Assembly (NCBI GenBank): GCA_027577595.1
Contig: JANBRJ010000155.1
Location: forward strand, 1-22,776
Length of the DNA: 22,776 nucleotides
Direction: 5' to 3'
DNA from: Coemansia sp. RSA 487
Lineage: Eukaryota > Kickxellomycota > Kickxellomycetes > Kickxellales > Kickxellaceae
In this document: positions 9,401 through 16,430 of the stretch, piece by piece
Layout: each line of letters begins with the position of its first letter
Numbering within the stretch: position 1 is the stretch's first letter
Notes under the pieces: generated by a model
Seen by the model: only the letters and a program-made list of their open reading frames with translations
Database searches by the model: none
Told to the model about the DNA's origin: nothing
Position numbers and translations under genes: made by a program

Positions 9401-10801
9401 GTTACTTCGGTTTCCACTAGTGGCAGCACGGCCGTAGTCAGCAGTGTGACTACTCAAAATCCGCCGCCTTTGTCGCTACAGCATACTAGGGACCTAGCAG
9501 CACAGCTACTTACGCGTTTGATGCCGAAACCAGCGAAACGGCCTTCGGATGTATCACCAGCACCACTAACAGCAGAACCAAACAGACTGTTGCAGAGCTC
9601 TGCGACCCAGAATGTCGGGCCATCTTATCAACAGCCCGCAATACCAGCAGCAAATAGACTGCCTCGGCAGCAAATGTCGGCACCGATCCTCCCGACTACC
9701 TCATGCGCACCGAATCACAATGACCTGCAGATCCCGATATCATCGCCTATGACCGACGCAGTATCGCTGGTTTCGGCTCCGCCCACAGCACCTGTTATTC
9801 CTAGCCAGCAATTCCGGGTGGTAAGTGGCGAAGCGTCGTCGATACAAACCAGAACTCCGTCGCCAGGTGTTAGCAGTGCTGTCAGAAATTACTATAGCAG
9901 TGCGCGTAGCGGTAGTTTGACAGCAGCCGAATTTATAACGCCTACCAATGTTGTTGCCAAGCAATTGGGGCTATCTCAAATGTCGCCAACAAACCAGCAG
10001 CAGCCGACATTTGGTACGGGGCCAGGCAATAGCAGCGGTAGCAGTAGAGCTGTGACCACCTTAGCTAACGCTATACCTCTTAACGAGATGGGGGAGTGGA
10101 GAGACAGGATGTTGTCTCCTGGTGGGACAGCAACACAGCAGACTCAGAATGTGTTACCGCAGCTCAACCGGCAGCACCATCGCGTGATTCACCCGCAGCA
10201 GCAGTATTATTATCAGCAACAGCAGATGTTCCAGCAATTCCAGACACAGCAAATATCGCCGGCCGATTCCAATGTATATTCCCAATTGCATGCAATGCAA
10301 CAGCATCAGCAGCAGCAATATCGAGCACAGCAGTTGGCATATGCACACCAGTTGCAACAACAGGGGCAGCAGATCGATCAACAACAGCTGCGGCTTCTGG
10401 AGCTGCAGTTCCAACAATATTTCCAGCAACCAGGTCAGCATCCTGCGATGCCCTATACATCGACTGTAGCAAGTGGGTCATCGTCAGTTTTGATACCGAC
10501 AAAGACAGCGATGCCGCAAGTGATGGTGACACCGCAGACGCCAGCATTGCAAACGTCCCTGATGACACCAATGTCAAACAGTAGCAGCCTCGGTGGAAAC
10601 GGCAGCAACAGCTGGGACCTGGCATGTGCGCTCTGCGGCGAACTCCTACACACGCCCTCGTCGTGTGCCAACAGGACCGACATTAGCAAACTGACGCGGC
10701 GAAGGGTGGAGGTGGAAATGAACACAAACTTGGGTCTGACAATAAAAGAGATGATGCTAGACACAATTGACAAGTATCTGAAGGCTGCATATGCATCATA
10801 G
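3401..10801 (+). CDS. mit1: CHD/Mi-2-type chromatin remodeler, Mit1-like (2466 aa)
   Basis: ATP-dependent nucleosome remodeler of the Snf2 superfamily, nuclear. Order seen: N-terminal chromodomain (about residues 11-57, conserved aromatic/Trp pattern), a second chromo-like module (150-210), PHD-like Cys/His finger (413-475, C-x2-C...H-x2-C...C-x2-C), two further chromo-like modules (483-530 and 604-626), then the ATPase: Walker A DEMGMGKT (716-723, Lys722), motif II DEGQ (845-848), GTPLQN, and motif VI RAHRIGQ (1176-1182). C-terminal to it are two CCHC zinc knuckles (C1524-C1527-H1532-C1537; C2409-C2412-H2417-C2422), a Ser/Thr-rich region with an imperfect repeat, and a Gln-rich stretch (about 2259-2346). 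PHD plus chromodomains plus Snf2 point to CHD3/Mi-2, whose fission-yeast relative Mit1 acts in the SHREC heterochromatin-silencing complex; orthology is inferred. The frame is open upstream to 3344 without an ATG, so 3401 is the first ATG. No introns. Confidence 0.85.
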   Translation: MNQTEEDGIYEVDRIIGRRISLAKKTEYMVFWKGYDISECSWESSCDMDCDDVVADFERRCVEMRRARLKDPHTVPQIDRYDNDGIATLIDEALALIPPDRSPFQDIVDFTFSAKPDESLRDMERSVAVVTGNKLAATHGWNRKVDRSSKSCCRIQHIRGSIRDAAGRSFFLAQWSDKVLTWESPSAYSYDIGVLERHETGRFLKGRKELVQQYRAMKTRKGESIVSPWKPKFLMEKKPDGASRNNAPGFIVDQVVSAGTLSAGGPSITLSDLKTSNLLANQIEIPATPVSQSPRSRPHQVIVSSDEEYASDASMESIDEPFIYIQHVSGSAIRRYRQIQAAKRKLARSKPFESGDGEIVEEAVLQGGRVGVFASGKVAGLSRRYAPSTSSTSSKSASRMFDVQKSSEPAAPDTCAACEMHISSRRNSGAGECTHCNLVYHPHCYDKLTACTDVDSGYADSSSWLGGEFTCLYCAIYMGRNVDVYLTWRVNKAASSDMWPSPLGSVDVLVKWSGFSYRHLDWVPFTWLKRTRRGNSVRLRNILYGIQSGQDPWKLEDQYNNSYIEPDCIIEVKPAPVWLSEKRTRQLEEAALKIERGVWELYTKCESVRTSWKGLEISEMSWEIPPNPADDADDYMVWYAVYLNWKRASVVSLLTHMRVEKRRKMDAQADTDAEQRLDVSGQPKFLRGGQLMDHQIAGANWLLDRWRQRKHAILADEMGMGKTIQIIAFLLAIYHSTIPSELSGARETASNAGTFPFLVIVPTTLVSNWMIEFRKWAPELVVAHLSGRSADREIQLRHTIFRSDDMNRKDLCCHVVLTSYEAATNSAGISALMSRHFVWQAVIVDEGQRLKNDRTKTYAALSRFNARQRIVLTGTPLQNDVRELFSIMSYLDPAKFGSADALQGRLSVDTAEGIEQIKDLVRPYILRRTKDDQLALVPPKYELILPVSMSRLQRELYRATLSRNAGLLCNIATALHSNSVAACDIDVLASANGAPADSEAESLGRGKRGQGIPRPTKPARGAARVSSLTNILMEVRRIVSHPYLLRNVEPDFPTEEEKHRRLIDSSGKLQLLHELLPALRARGHRVLLFSQFKGTLTILEDYMAAENIGYERIDGGTPPVERQTRVNAFNAPDSTSLVFMATTRTGGLGLNLTSADVVIVFDCDFNPHVDLQAMARAHRIGQTKPITVLKLVVNDSAEERIVKVATRKLVLDHLIIQNIGNDNTSSDELLQPTFAEMALRHGASKLFEPNADEDAESRAIRYDQTRITNLLDKCESELNAEEERIKQDTVRMAASAKNFANSTVTKFSRVWMLDSTGTQIKELSGESAEPPDASKDIWSQLLDTTTSSAQTAEEIASEEIGGRHLRVRKRKVDYAINKDKNDGVARKLQKVLQSNSEAPEDGEFVLDSAPESDDDISVISDVSVVNKKPVLDPLVQVTLTELTKIVELHCERLARFYIAESRNLKPVDSLQNAAIEDAFKHAAKIVPDPSKQQYMDPELFFPIPSNMRLRKGILPPNQGTSKTCWACARRQHLRDFCPRICDPAFVALIRQVKEIPGSWRHQLYYRFIHWYTYQYVWFMLSSPKGISVCERNRARCREYSINVNIYLNKIRNKQTSAAVQVAPLTPPQLAACAPSPYFIELPRDMLKMRGMHTRLSKSVDSKTVDSFFSSMASTYPRYANLNKAAFDFENLRANHRNLITLRANTIKGARAKLGDWLKHSESTDLTKVSQLLLGIRCIVSNSADVKKALVGKLILNKAPSLAKYEADTLIFSLLGKNTALVPKIVHDNIVKSRHLLLLLLHIKTSTAGGLSQSTDDIRAVAMLLDLTRQLLVTVMGELGHPTSAGGIGSSISSLYKIVISEKKRRESQQSSSTADSGDELSSSETASRLRYKESFTQLIKILYARLKDVLGRVDKNHVRIQAPAVDGSSIQHLQPTFTSSSTAVVNSATAQVPPLPVQHSQSQTSALHRSATVTTALVSTSGSTSITGEMPALPGPLSVDVTSVSTSGSTAVVSSVTTQNPPPLSLQHTRDLAAQLLTRLMPKPAKRPSDVSPAPLTAEPNRLLQSSATQNVGPSYQQPAIPAANRLPRQQMSAPILPTTSCAPNHNDLQIPISSPMTDAVSLVSAPPTAPVIPSQQFRVVSGEASSIQTRTPSPGVSSAVRNYYSSARSGSLTAAEFITPTNVVAKQLGLSQMSPTNQQQPTFGTGPGNSSGSSRAVTTLANAIPLNEMGEWRDRMLSPGGTATQQTQNVLPQLNRQHHRVIHPQQQYYYQQQQMFQQFQTQQISPADSNVYSQLHAMQQHQQQQYRAQQLAYAHQLQQQGQQIDQQQLRLLELQFQQYFQQPGQHPAMPYTSTVASGSSSVLIPTKTAMPQVMVTPQTPALQTSLMTPMSNSSSLGGNGSNSWDLACALCGELLHTPSSCANRTDISKLTRRRVEVEMNTNLGLTIKEMMLDTIDKYLKAAYAS
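9331..9429 (+). repeat. Imperfect direct repeat inside the remodeler tail
   Basis: Bases 9331-9351 and 9409-9429 match at 19 of 21 positions and encode the same peptide (VSTSGST). The surrounding Ser/Thr/Pro-rich blocks (ending in PPLPVQH and PPLSLQH) repeat in the same order, so this is a degenerate tandem duplication in a probably disordered linker. Confidence 0.6.
10174..10440 (+). repeat. CAG/CAA-rich tract encoding a Gln-rich domain
   Basis: Interrupted runs of CAG and CAA encode a Gln-dominated segment near the C terminus of the remodeler. Mixed codons suggest selection for glutamine and not a recent pure triplet expansion. The opposite strand gives Leu-rich shadow frames. Confidence 0.7.
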
Positions 10802-10895
10802 CAATGTTTGTTTGTTTTTTAAAGTGGCGTATTATAAATTTTGCGCAACCTTGTTCTGTTATATTTATTCATGGGCTATTATTGAGATTATTACT

Positions 10896-12530
10896 TTAAG
10901 GGATCGCTATAAACACAAGGGACAGAAGAATGGTGCCAAGCATATCGCCAATACCAGTGATAAAGGGGTTGACATAGTCGTCGGGATCATAGCCGTGCTT
11001 CCACAGGTAGTTGCAAGCCAGGCGAGCGATGCCCAGCAGTGCAGCGCCATGTGCGATAGTGGCTGCGGTGTACAGGAAGATGAACCAGAAGTTGACGACC
11101 AGAGACGGATCAAAGAACCTGTGCATAGCCAGGAAGCCCAGCTGGATGGGGATGTTGATCAGCAGGAGGATGAGCATTGCCAAGTTGTGCTCCGCCGGGT
11201 GGCTGTGGCGGCGATGCAAGCTGGTTGACAGACGGGATGCAAAGACAGTGCCGATGTTTCCGCCAATGCCATTGACAACCGGGACCAGGGCGGGCATGCC
11301 GGGGAAGCGGTCGGCGCATCGCTCCACTATTAGTCCAGCGATGCTTGACGTGACGGCAGCAAAGAGCAAAGGACCCCAGCCTTCGGTGATATGGTGGGCC
11401 ATTTGCTCATTCGCTTGGACTATGCGGACGAGGAGGAAGCCAAGGGCCAGGAATGCCACCGTGATGAGGAGCGGCCACCATAGCAGGTTTGCTTGCTGTG
11501 CGACTAGCATGCTTGTGATGGCGCCCAGGATAAGGAGCGTTGTCATGTCGCCCAGACTTGACGCGATGGGTGTACCGATGTTGTCTGGGTCGATGCCTAG
11601 CGCATTGCTGGTGGCGACGGTGCCGCAGATCAGCACGCCAATGACTGCGCACCCGATGACTGAGCAGCCCAGCCCAGCAGCCAGAAGCACATTTGTTTCC
11701 TTCAGAAAATCCATGAATCCATGGTCCTTGTGGATCGAGCTACTGTCTTCGCTCGACGACGACGACGACGCCAGGGAAAGCAGTGCGGAGATGAGACCGA
11801 CGGAGAGACCGACCACAGTAGACTGCAGTAGCAGCAGCTCCATGTTGGATCGCATTGCGCTTATTCCTTCGAACCTGTTATCGAGGACGCCTAGGTTGGC
11901 TAGCGTCGAAAGGCGCGTGGACATATTGAGCTCGATGTTGCTCTTGAGGTTCATTAACACGGCCACCATGATAAAGAGCGCAGGGATGGCCTCGAATGCG
12001 CGCGAATCCTGGATCTGGCCCAATATGTATCCGGCAAGCACCGAACCGGCAACCGAAACTAGTAGCGCCGGCATCACTTCAATAGTCAGCTCCTTGATGA
12101 TTTGGCCCGGTGGTTTGCGTCGGTAGTGGTGCTGCTCGCGGATCAGCCCCATTTGTCGCTGGTGTGACGTTATTTCGTTTTCGTCGCTGCTGTTGCTGCT
12201 GGTTCCATCCTGGTCCCCACCTGGTTCATCGATGTACTCGGTGCCAAGGACAATGGCCTCCTGCGACTCATTGCTGCTTCTGGCGCTCTCGTTGTTGCTT
12301 GTATTTTTGGAGAACGAGTGTGCGGGCGTCAATGCGATGGATATGCTTCCGGCCTCGTGGTGGTACTGGTCCCGGATATCGGCGTTAAGGAGGCTCTGCT
12401 GGCTTATCGTCGCGGCGTGTGCAATGGGGCCGTTATGGTGGAGTAAAGAAGAGGTAGGAAAATCGCTTCTTCCCTTTCCTCTTGAGACCGACGAGCTGTT
12501 GGTGTGGTGTGAACCATCGTCGGAATCCAT
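10896..12530 (-). CDS. SLC41/MgtE-type magnesium transporter (544 aa)
   Basis: Integral membrane Mg2+ (divalent cation) transporter with the duplicated MgtE fold typical of eukaryotic SLC41. Residues 1-145 are hydrophilic, Ser/Asn-rich and probably cytosolic. The first MgtE half spans about 150-375, with the family motif DPDNIGTPIASSLGD at 314-328; the second spans about 385-544, with NGIGGNIGTVFASRLST at 420-436 and the counterpart DPDDYVNPFITGIGD at 515-529. About ten hydrophobic segments are visible. A Ser/Asp-rich loop (255-268) divides the first half. The acidic motif residues of both halves, which line the ion path in MgtE, are present, so it should work. ATG at 12528-12530; no introns. 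It is convergent with the remodeler (94 bp between stops) and divergent from the MetX gene. Plasma or vacuolar membrane location cannot be told from sequence. Confidence 0.85.
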   Translation of the reverse strand: MDSDDGSHHTNSSSVSRGKGRSDFPTSSLLHHNGPIAHAATISQQSLLNADIRDQYHHEAGSISIALTPAHSFSKNTSNNESARSSNESQEAIVLGTEYIDEPGGDQDGTSSNSSDENEITSHQRQMGLIREQHHYRRKPPGQIIKELTIEVMPALLVSVAGSVLAGYILGQIQDSRAFEAIPALFIMVAVLMNLKSNIELNMSTRLSTLANLGVLDNRFEGISAMRSNMELLLLQSTVVGLSVGLISALLSLASSSSSSEDSSSIHKDHGFMDFLKETNVLLAAGLGCSVIGCAVIGVLICGTVATSNALGIDPDNIGTPIASSLGDMTTLLILGAITSMLVAQQANLLWWPLLITVAFLALGFLLVRIVQANEQMAHHITEGWGPLLFAAVTSSIAGLIVERCADRFPGMPALVPVVNGIGGNIGTVFASRLSTSLHRRHSHPAEHNLAMLILLLINIPIQLGFLAMHRFFDPSLVVNFWFIFLYTAATIAHGAALLGIARLACNYLWKHGYDPDDYVNPFITGIGDMLGTILLSLVFIAIP

Positions 12531-13332
12531 TTACTCGCCCGTCGTGTTTGTATTCGTCGTCGTCGTTGTCGTCAATTGTTTTAGTTCTAAATGTACAAGG
12601 AAGCAAATTAAAAAATGATAGAAAGAGTACATAAAATGATATAAAAGGATATGCGTTAAAGAAAAGAGAAAATATTTTATCCACCTGTTCTTTTGGCTTG
12701 ATGCTTTACATATCTGGGTTGGCATGGAAGCAACTGAGCATGTCTTTTTTTTTGCCAAGAGTTTTCTTCCCTGTCTTTCTCCACATCCACTTTTTTTTTC
12801 TAGAAAATCGTGGTTGAAGAATATTCTGTTTACTAAAAACCGCCTCCTCCCCTCTAACAGCTGATTGAGACATAAATTCCTGCATCATTAGTGAGCGGAG
12901 TGCCCGTATAAAGACGAGGATTTAAAACGAAATATGGTCTGTGGGAGGGGAAGGGCTCTGAAAAAAAAGGCATAATGTGAGAGAGGGAGGCTTGCAATGG
13001 GTTTCGATTGAGTATCGATTCAAGGAGAATAGGTGTTTGGCTCAAGAGGGGTTTTCATGATTCATTCAGATGATATACCAAAGAGCGGGGGATATTTTCC
13101 AGCTGGCTCTCCAGCCTAATTTTAAAAATGCCGAAAATACCAACTCCTAATCTCTTGATGAATGCGATAGGGATAGGGACTGTTTGCAAGTGATTATTAA
13201 TCACAAGCGGCAAATAAAAGCGTGTTTCCTGGAACTTCTCTCATCTCCTGGCCGCATTTTTTCTCTCCCTTTTCCGTATTTTTTTTGCGCTTTATATTTA
13301 TTAAATTATTGTTTTCCTTCTTCCCTGAGAAT
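12531..13332. other. Divergent promoter region between Mg transporter and MetX genes
   Basis: About 800 bp, AT-rich, without a credible gene. It has a GTC-type triplet run (12554-12573) just before the transporter ATG, a plus-strand TATA-like TATAAAG near 12907-12914 with no gene close behind, another at about 13291-13298 (TTATATTT), and a pyrimidine-rich leader up to the MetX ATG. I found no tRNA or snoRNA boxes here. Confidence 0.5.
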
Positions 13333-14805
13333 ATGTTGCGCACCTCCTTTTCCCGCTCGTTTCGGACAACGGCCACGATCGGCGCTGGCACGCGGTGCCT
13401 GCTAAGCACAAGCGCTTCAGCCAGGATGCGCCGGACGAAAGCACTGCGCAGCGGTGGAGCCAACCCGCCAATGGAGTTCCCGTGCATCGACAGGATCGAG
13501 ACGCGGCAGCGGGATCTGATGGCCGGCCCAGAGCCAACGTACGAGAAGGTAGTGACTGGATACGAGCTGTTTACGCACACAAAGCCGTTCGTCTGTGACC
13601 ATGGCGGAGTCCTGCCTTCGCTCGACATAGCGTACGAGACGTGGGGAATGCTTAACGCAGACAAAAGCAACGTCATTCTGATCCACACGGGGCTTTCGGC
13701 CAGCTCACATGCGCACAGCCACGCAAAGAACACAAACCCTGGGTGGTGGGAAAAGTTCATTGGCTCCGGCAAGGCCATCGATACGAACAAGTTCTTTGTG
13801 ATATGCACCAACGTTATCGGTGGATGCTACGGGTCGACGGGGCCCTGGTCGGTGGACCCAGCCACCGGTAGCCGCTATGCCACGACGTTTCCGCTTCTGA
13901 CGGTGAACGACATTGTGCGTGCGCAGTTCCTCCTGCTGGATCATCTCGAGGTGGACAGGCTGTACGCCAGCGTGGGTGCTAGCATGGGCGGCATGCAGTC
14001 GTTGTGTGCGGCAGCACTGCACCCGCACCGCGTCGGCCGCGTCGTCAGCATCTCTGCATGCGCACGGTCGCACCCGTACTCCATAGCACTACGGTTTGCC
14101 CAGCGCCAGGCGCTAATGGCCGACCCGAACTTCAACCGCGGGTTCTACTACGACGGCGTGCTGCCGCACATCGGGATGAAGCTGGCGCGCCAGGTGGCCA
14201 CCGTGACGTATCGCTCGGGCCCCGAGTGGGAGCTGCGGTTCGGGCGTCGTCGCCGCGCTCCGGACCAGCCGCCGGCCCTGTGTCCCGACTTCCTGATCGA
14301 AACGTACCTGGACCACCAGAGTGAGCGCTTCTGTCTTCAGTACGACGCGAACTCGCTCCTCTACGTCTCAAAGGCCATGGACATGTTCGACATCAGCAAA
14401 TCGGTCACAGATAGACTGGCAGCGCAGCGCCAGCGCGCGCAAGCCCAGCTGGATAGCCATACGGGAGCATCGTCAACTGCTGCCAATGGCACAGTGTGTA
14501 TGAACGTCAATGAGCAGCCCGAGAGCGCAGCAGGCCAGTCTGGGATCGAGACGGGCGACGAGATCGCCGAGGACCTTGTCGCGGGCGTGAAGGATGCGAT
14601 GCAGCCGGCGCTTATCCTGGGCGTGCAGTCGGACATTCTGTTCCCCGTCAAGCAGCAGAAGGAAATCGCAGACATCCTGCGCCGCGCGGGCAACACTCGT
14701 GTCACGTACTACGAACTGGACGCCATGTATGGCCACGATACGTTCTTGATTGACGTCATCAATGTCGGTGCTGCGATCAAGGGCCATTTGGAAAACAACA
14801 TCTAG
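13333..14805 (+). CDS. cys2: Mitochondrial MetX-family O-acyltransferase (serine/homoserine), Cys2/CysA-like (490 aa)
   Basis: Alpha/beta-hydrolase of the MetX family, which moves an acetyl or succinyl group from CoA to the hydroxyl of homoserine or serine to activate it for sulfhydrylation. The catalytic triad is visible: nucleophile Ser217 in GASMGGMQ, Asp434 in VQSD, His468 in YGHD. Residues 1-34 are rich in Arg, Ser and Thr with no acidic residue, a good mitochondrial presequence. The body from about residue 49 (FPCIDRIE, GLSASSHAHS, NPGWWEKFIG) resembles, from memory, fungal mitochondrial serine O-acyltransferases (S. pombe Cys2, A. nidulans CysA) more than cytosolic homoserine acetyltransferase Met2; substrate is therefore inferred. 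An insert at about 370-425 precedes the Asp strand. GPWS replaces the usual GPSS. The frame is open upstream to a GTG at 13222, but the hydrophobic, AT-rich upstream codons look non-coding, so ATG 13333 is preferred. Confidence 0.85.
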   Translation: MLRTSFSRSFRTTATIGAGTRCLLSTSASARMRRTKALRSGGANPPMEFPCIDRIETRQRDLMAGPEPTYEKVVTGYELFTHTKPFVCDHGGVLPSLDIAYETWGMLNADKSNVILIHTGLSASSHAHSHAKNTNPGWWEKFIGSGKAIDTNKFFVICTNVIGGCYGSTGPWSVDPATGSRYATTFPLLTVNDIVRAQFLLLDHLEVDRLYASVGASMGGMQSLCAAALHPHRVGRVVSISACARSHPYSIALRFAQRQALMADPNFNRGFYYDGVLPHIGMKLARQVATVTYRSGPEWELRFGRRRRAPDQPPALCPDFLIETYLDHQSERFCLQYDANSLLYVSKAMDMFDISKSVTDRLAAQRQRAQAQLDSHTGASSTAANGTVCMNVNEQPESAAGQSGIETGDEIAEDLVAGVKDAMQPALILGVQSDILFPVKQQKEIADILRRAGNTRVTYYELDAMYGHDTFLIDVINVGAAIKGHLENNI

Positions 14806-14842
14806 CGTGGTTGGAGGAAGGGGTTTTTTTTCCTCCTTTAAG

Positions 14843-14872
14843 AATAAATAGATGAGCGGATAGATGAATAAA
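14843..14872 (+). terminator. Poly(A) signals after the MetX gene
   Basis: AATAAA occurs at 14843-14848 and again at 14867-14872, 38 and 62 nt after the stop. The second abuts the stop codon of the convergent ppg1 gene, so the two 3' ends probably overlap. Confidence 0.5.
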
Positions 14873-15829
14873 CTACAGAAAGTACATCGAGTCGGGCGAC
14901 GGCGCTGGCTGCTGCCTTGCCGGCTCGTCTTTGGATCCTGGCAAGTCAGATGCACCCATGGGCGCTGCTTCAAAGGTAATAAAGTCGCGCTGCAAATACG
15001 GATCAACGTTAAGCACGCTTGCGACGTTCCCGCACCGGTAGCAGTAATTGGGAGCCGACCACACCGTTGACAGCCGGTCGTTAAACAGAACCAAGTATCC
15101 TTCCATGCAAAGCTGGTGCGCCCTCAGAATGTGCGCCATCCCATTGACGTAAAGAAACCTATCGACCACACGGCTACCGAACGTATATCCGGCGCCCCGC
15201 TGCGACCTCCCAAAGCCCAGCAGCTCTGTATCCGGATCCGACCACAGTATGTCAGCAAGAGGCCCTTCGTGCGGGATCTCCTCAAACCGATCCAGCGCCC
15301 TCAGCTGATCGATGTGCAAAATCGATGGCGACAATCCACCGTGCACGCAGAAGATGCTATCATTGATGGTGACAGCCAATGTCAGGTAATCGAACAGTGC
15401 GGTGAATTCACGCCACACTTGCGCCTGCCCTCCATACTTGTGTACGCATTCAGCGTAAAACCCGTACGTTTTAGTGATATTCCTCGACTCGTGGTTGCCT
15501 CTAAGTAAGTGGATCCGCTCAGGGTACCGAAGTTTCAAACACACAAGCAGGCTGATAGTCTCGACGCTGTGGTGGCCCCGGTCAACGTAGTCTCCCAGGA
15601 ACAAGTAGTTGGTAAACGGGCTGGGCCCTCCTATGTGAAATATCTCCAACAAATCGTAAAACTGTCCATGTACGTCTCCTATAACCGTCACCGGTGCCTC
15701 TATATTCACTACGTTGCTTTCGTCTGACAATACCTCTCGTACTTGTAGGCATACTTGGGTCACTTCGGCTTCGCTTAGTATTTCCCCGCGTTTCAACCTT
15801 TCTATGCAACTATCCACATCCAACCCCAT
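14873..15829 (-). CDS. ppg1: PP2A-like Ser/Thr phosphatase catalytic subunit Ppg1 (318 aa)
   Basis: Metal-dependent Ser/Thr phosphatase of the PPP family. All signature motifs are intact: GDVHG (51-55), GDYVDRG (79-85), RGNHES (110-115), CVHGG (161-165), RAHQ (236-239) and WSAPNYCYRCGN (257-268). The N terminus (LDxCIERL), LEIFHIGGP (61-69) and LKLRYPERIHLLRG (98-111) agree with budding-yeast Ppg1 and differ from PP2A, PP4 and PP6. It ends in Tyr-Phe-Leu, the tail that PP2A-like enzymes use for carboxymethylation and regulator binding, after a short Pro-rich linker. At 318 residues it lacks the long C-terminal extension of yeast Ppg1. In fungi Ppg1 is the phosphatase of STRIPAK/Far complexes. 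ATG at 15829; a minus-strand TATAAAT at 15953-15959 lies about 125 nt before it. The STRIPAK partner MOB4 is the next protein gene on the other side. Confidence 0.88.
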   Translation of the reverse strand: MGLDVDSCIERLKRGEILSEAEVTQVCLQVREVLSDESNVVNIEAPVTVIGDVHGQFYDLLEIFHIGGPSPFTNYLFLGDYVDRGHHSVETISLLVCLKLRYPERIHLLRGNHESRNITKTYGFYAECVHKYGGQAQVWREFTALFDYLTLAVTINDSIFCVHGGLSPSILHIDQLRALDRFEEIPHEGPLADILWSDPDTELLGFGRSQRGAGYTFGSRVVDRFLYVNGMAHILRAHQLCMEGYLVLFNDRLSTVWSAPNYCYRCGNVASVLNVDPYLQRDFITFEAAPMGASDLPGSKDEPARQQPAPSPDSMYFL

Positions 15830-15952
15830 TTAACAAGAAATACTAGTTTTCTTTTAATTCAAACTCTAATTAGCAAAAGTATTGAGAGAAAATGCAGCGA
15901 TGAAAAAGAGAGGTGATGATGTGGCTCCCTACTTGAATCGTATTCCCATGAC

Positions 15953-15959
15953 ATTTATA
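15953..15959 (-). promoter_or_regulatory. TATA box of ppg1
   Basis: TATAAAT on the minus strand, about 125 nt upstream of the ppg1 ATG and about 35 nt downstream of the tRNA gene's terminator. Confidence 0.45.
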
Positions 15960-15973
15960 GCTAGGACTTTTTC

Positions 15974-15992
15974 AAAAAAAAATCACCAAAAA
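15974..15992 (-). terminator. Pol III terminator of the tRNA-Pro gene
   Basis: On the sense (minus) strand a T5 tract begins two bases after the discriminator position, backed up by a T9 tract. Both are sufficient Pol III stop signals. Confidence 0.8.
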
Positions 15993-15994
15993 GC

Positions 15995-16066
15995 GGGCTC
16001 AGCCGGGAATTGAACCCGGGACCTCGTCGACCCGAACGACGAATCATACTACTAGACCACTGAGCC
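15995..16066 (-). tRNA. tRNA-Pro (anticodon CGG)
   Basis: A complete 72-nt cloverleaf without intron. Acceptor arms GGCTCAG and CTGAGCC pair over 7 bp; the D arm reads GTCTAGTAGTATGAT; the anticodon stem is CGTCG/CGACG around the loop TTCGGGT, giving anticodon CGG (proline); the T arm is CCGGG-TTCAATT-CCCGG. Discriminator base is C; CCA is not encoded. The body matches the eukaryotic tRNA-Pro pattern at the internal A and B boxes. A run of five T follows on the sense strand (15988-15992) and a second of nine T a few bases on (15974-15982), standard Pol III terminators. A CACGTG overlaps the 5' end (16066-16071). Confidence 0.95.
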
Positions 16067-16314
16067 ACGTGATTTCGCACAATAAGAGCGTTTTTGCGAC
16101 CTAATTGCAGCGTTAGTTGGCTGGAATTGAAAGATATTGTCGAAATTGCACAGATGTATTTTCAGTGCTGGCTGAGATGAAATGAAGCAGCGACTTTGCG
16201 AAGCTTTGCTTTGGGCAGATGGGCTCTAAATGTTTTCTCTTTTTTCGCATCTCGAATAATTCTTGTTGGGGCTGATGCTTTCCAAAAATAAAAAAAGGAA
16301 AGGCTGTTCCGGCT

Positions 16315-16384
16315 CACGTGAAGCGAGTGCTGGGATCCCACCATGAGCAAAAGCACCAGCACAGCCAGCACCTGCGTATAAAAG
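16315..16384 (+). promoter_or_regulatory. Promoter of the U3 snoRNA gene
   Basis: A TATAAAAG box (16377-16384) lies about 50 nt before the predicted U3 5' end, and a palindromic CACGTG (16315-16320) about 60 nt further upstream. No protein-coding frame fits this promoter; the only ATG soon after it lies inside the conserved U3 5' domain. Confidence 0.5.
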
Positions 16385-16430
16385 CACCCGCCTGTCTGGC
16401 CAAAAGATGTTTTGAGCCGGTTTTCTTTAA

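Noticed and set aside
8308-9429. 373-codon minus-strand frame inside the remodeler gene
   Set aside because: Antisense shadow of the coding frame; Ser/Leu/Val-rich with no motif, and the plus strand carries the recognised protein.
11011-12126. 371-codon plus-strand frame opposite the Mg transporter
   Set aside because: Antisense shadow; composition (Ser, Met, Arg, Pro) follows from the transporter codons, and no family is recognisable.
13222-13332. Upstream in-frame extension of the MetX protein
   Set aside because: It starts at GTG, is Phe-rich because of a T-rich leader, and lies before a good mitochondrial presequence beginning at the ATG.
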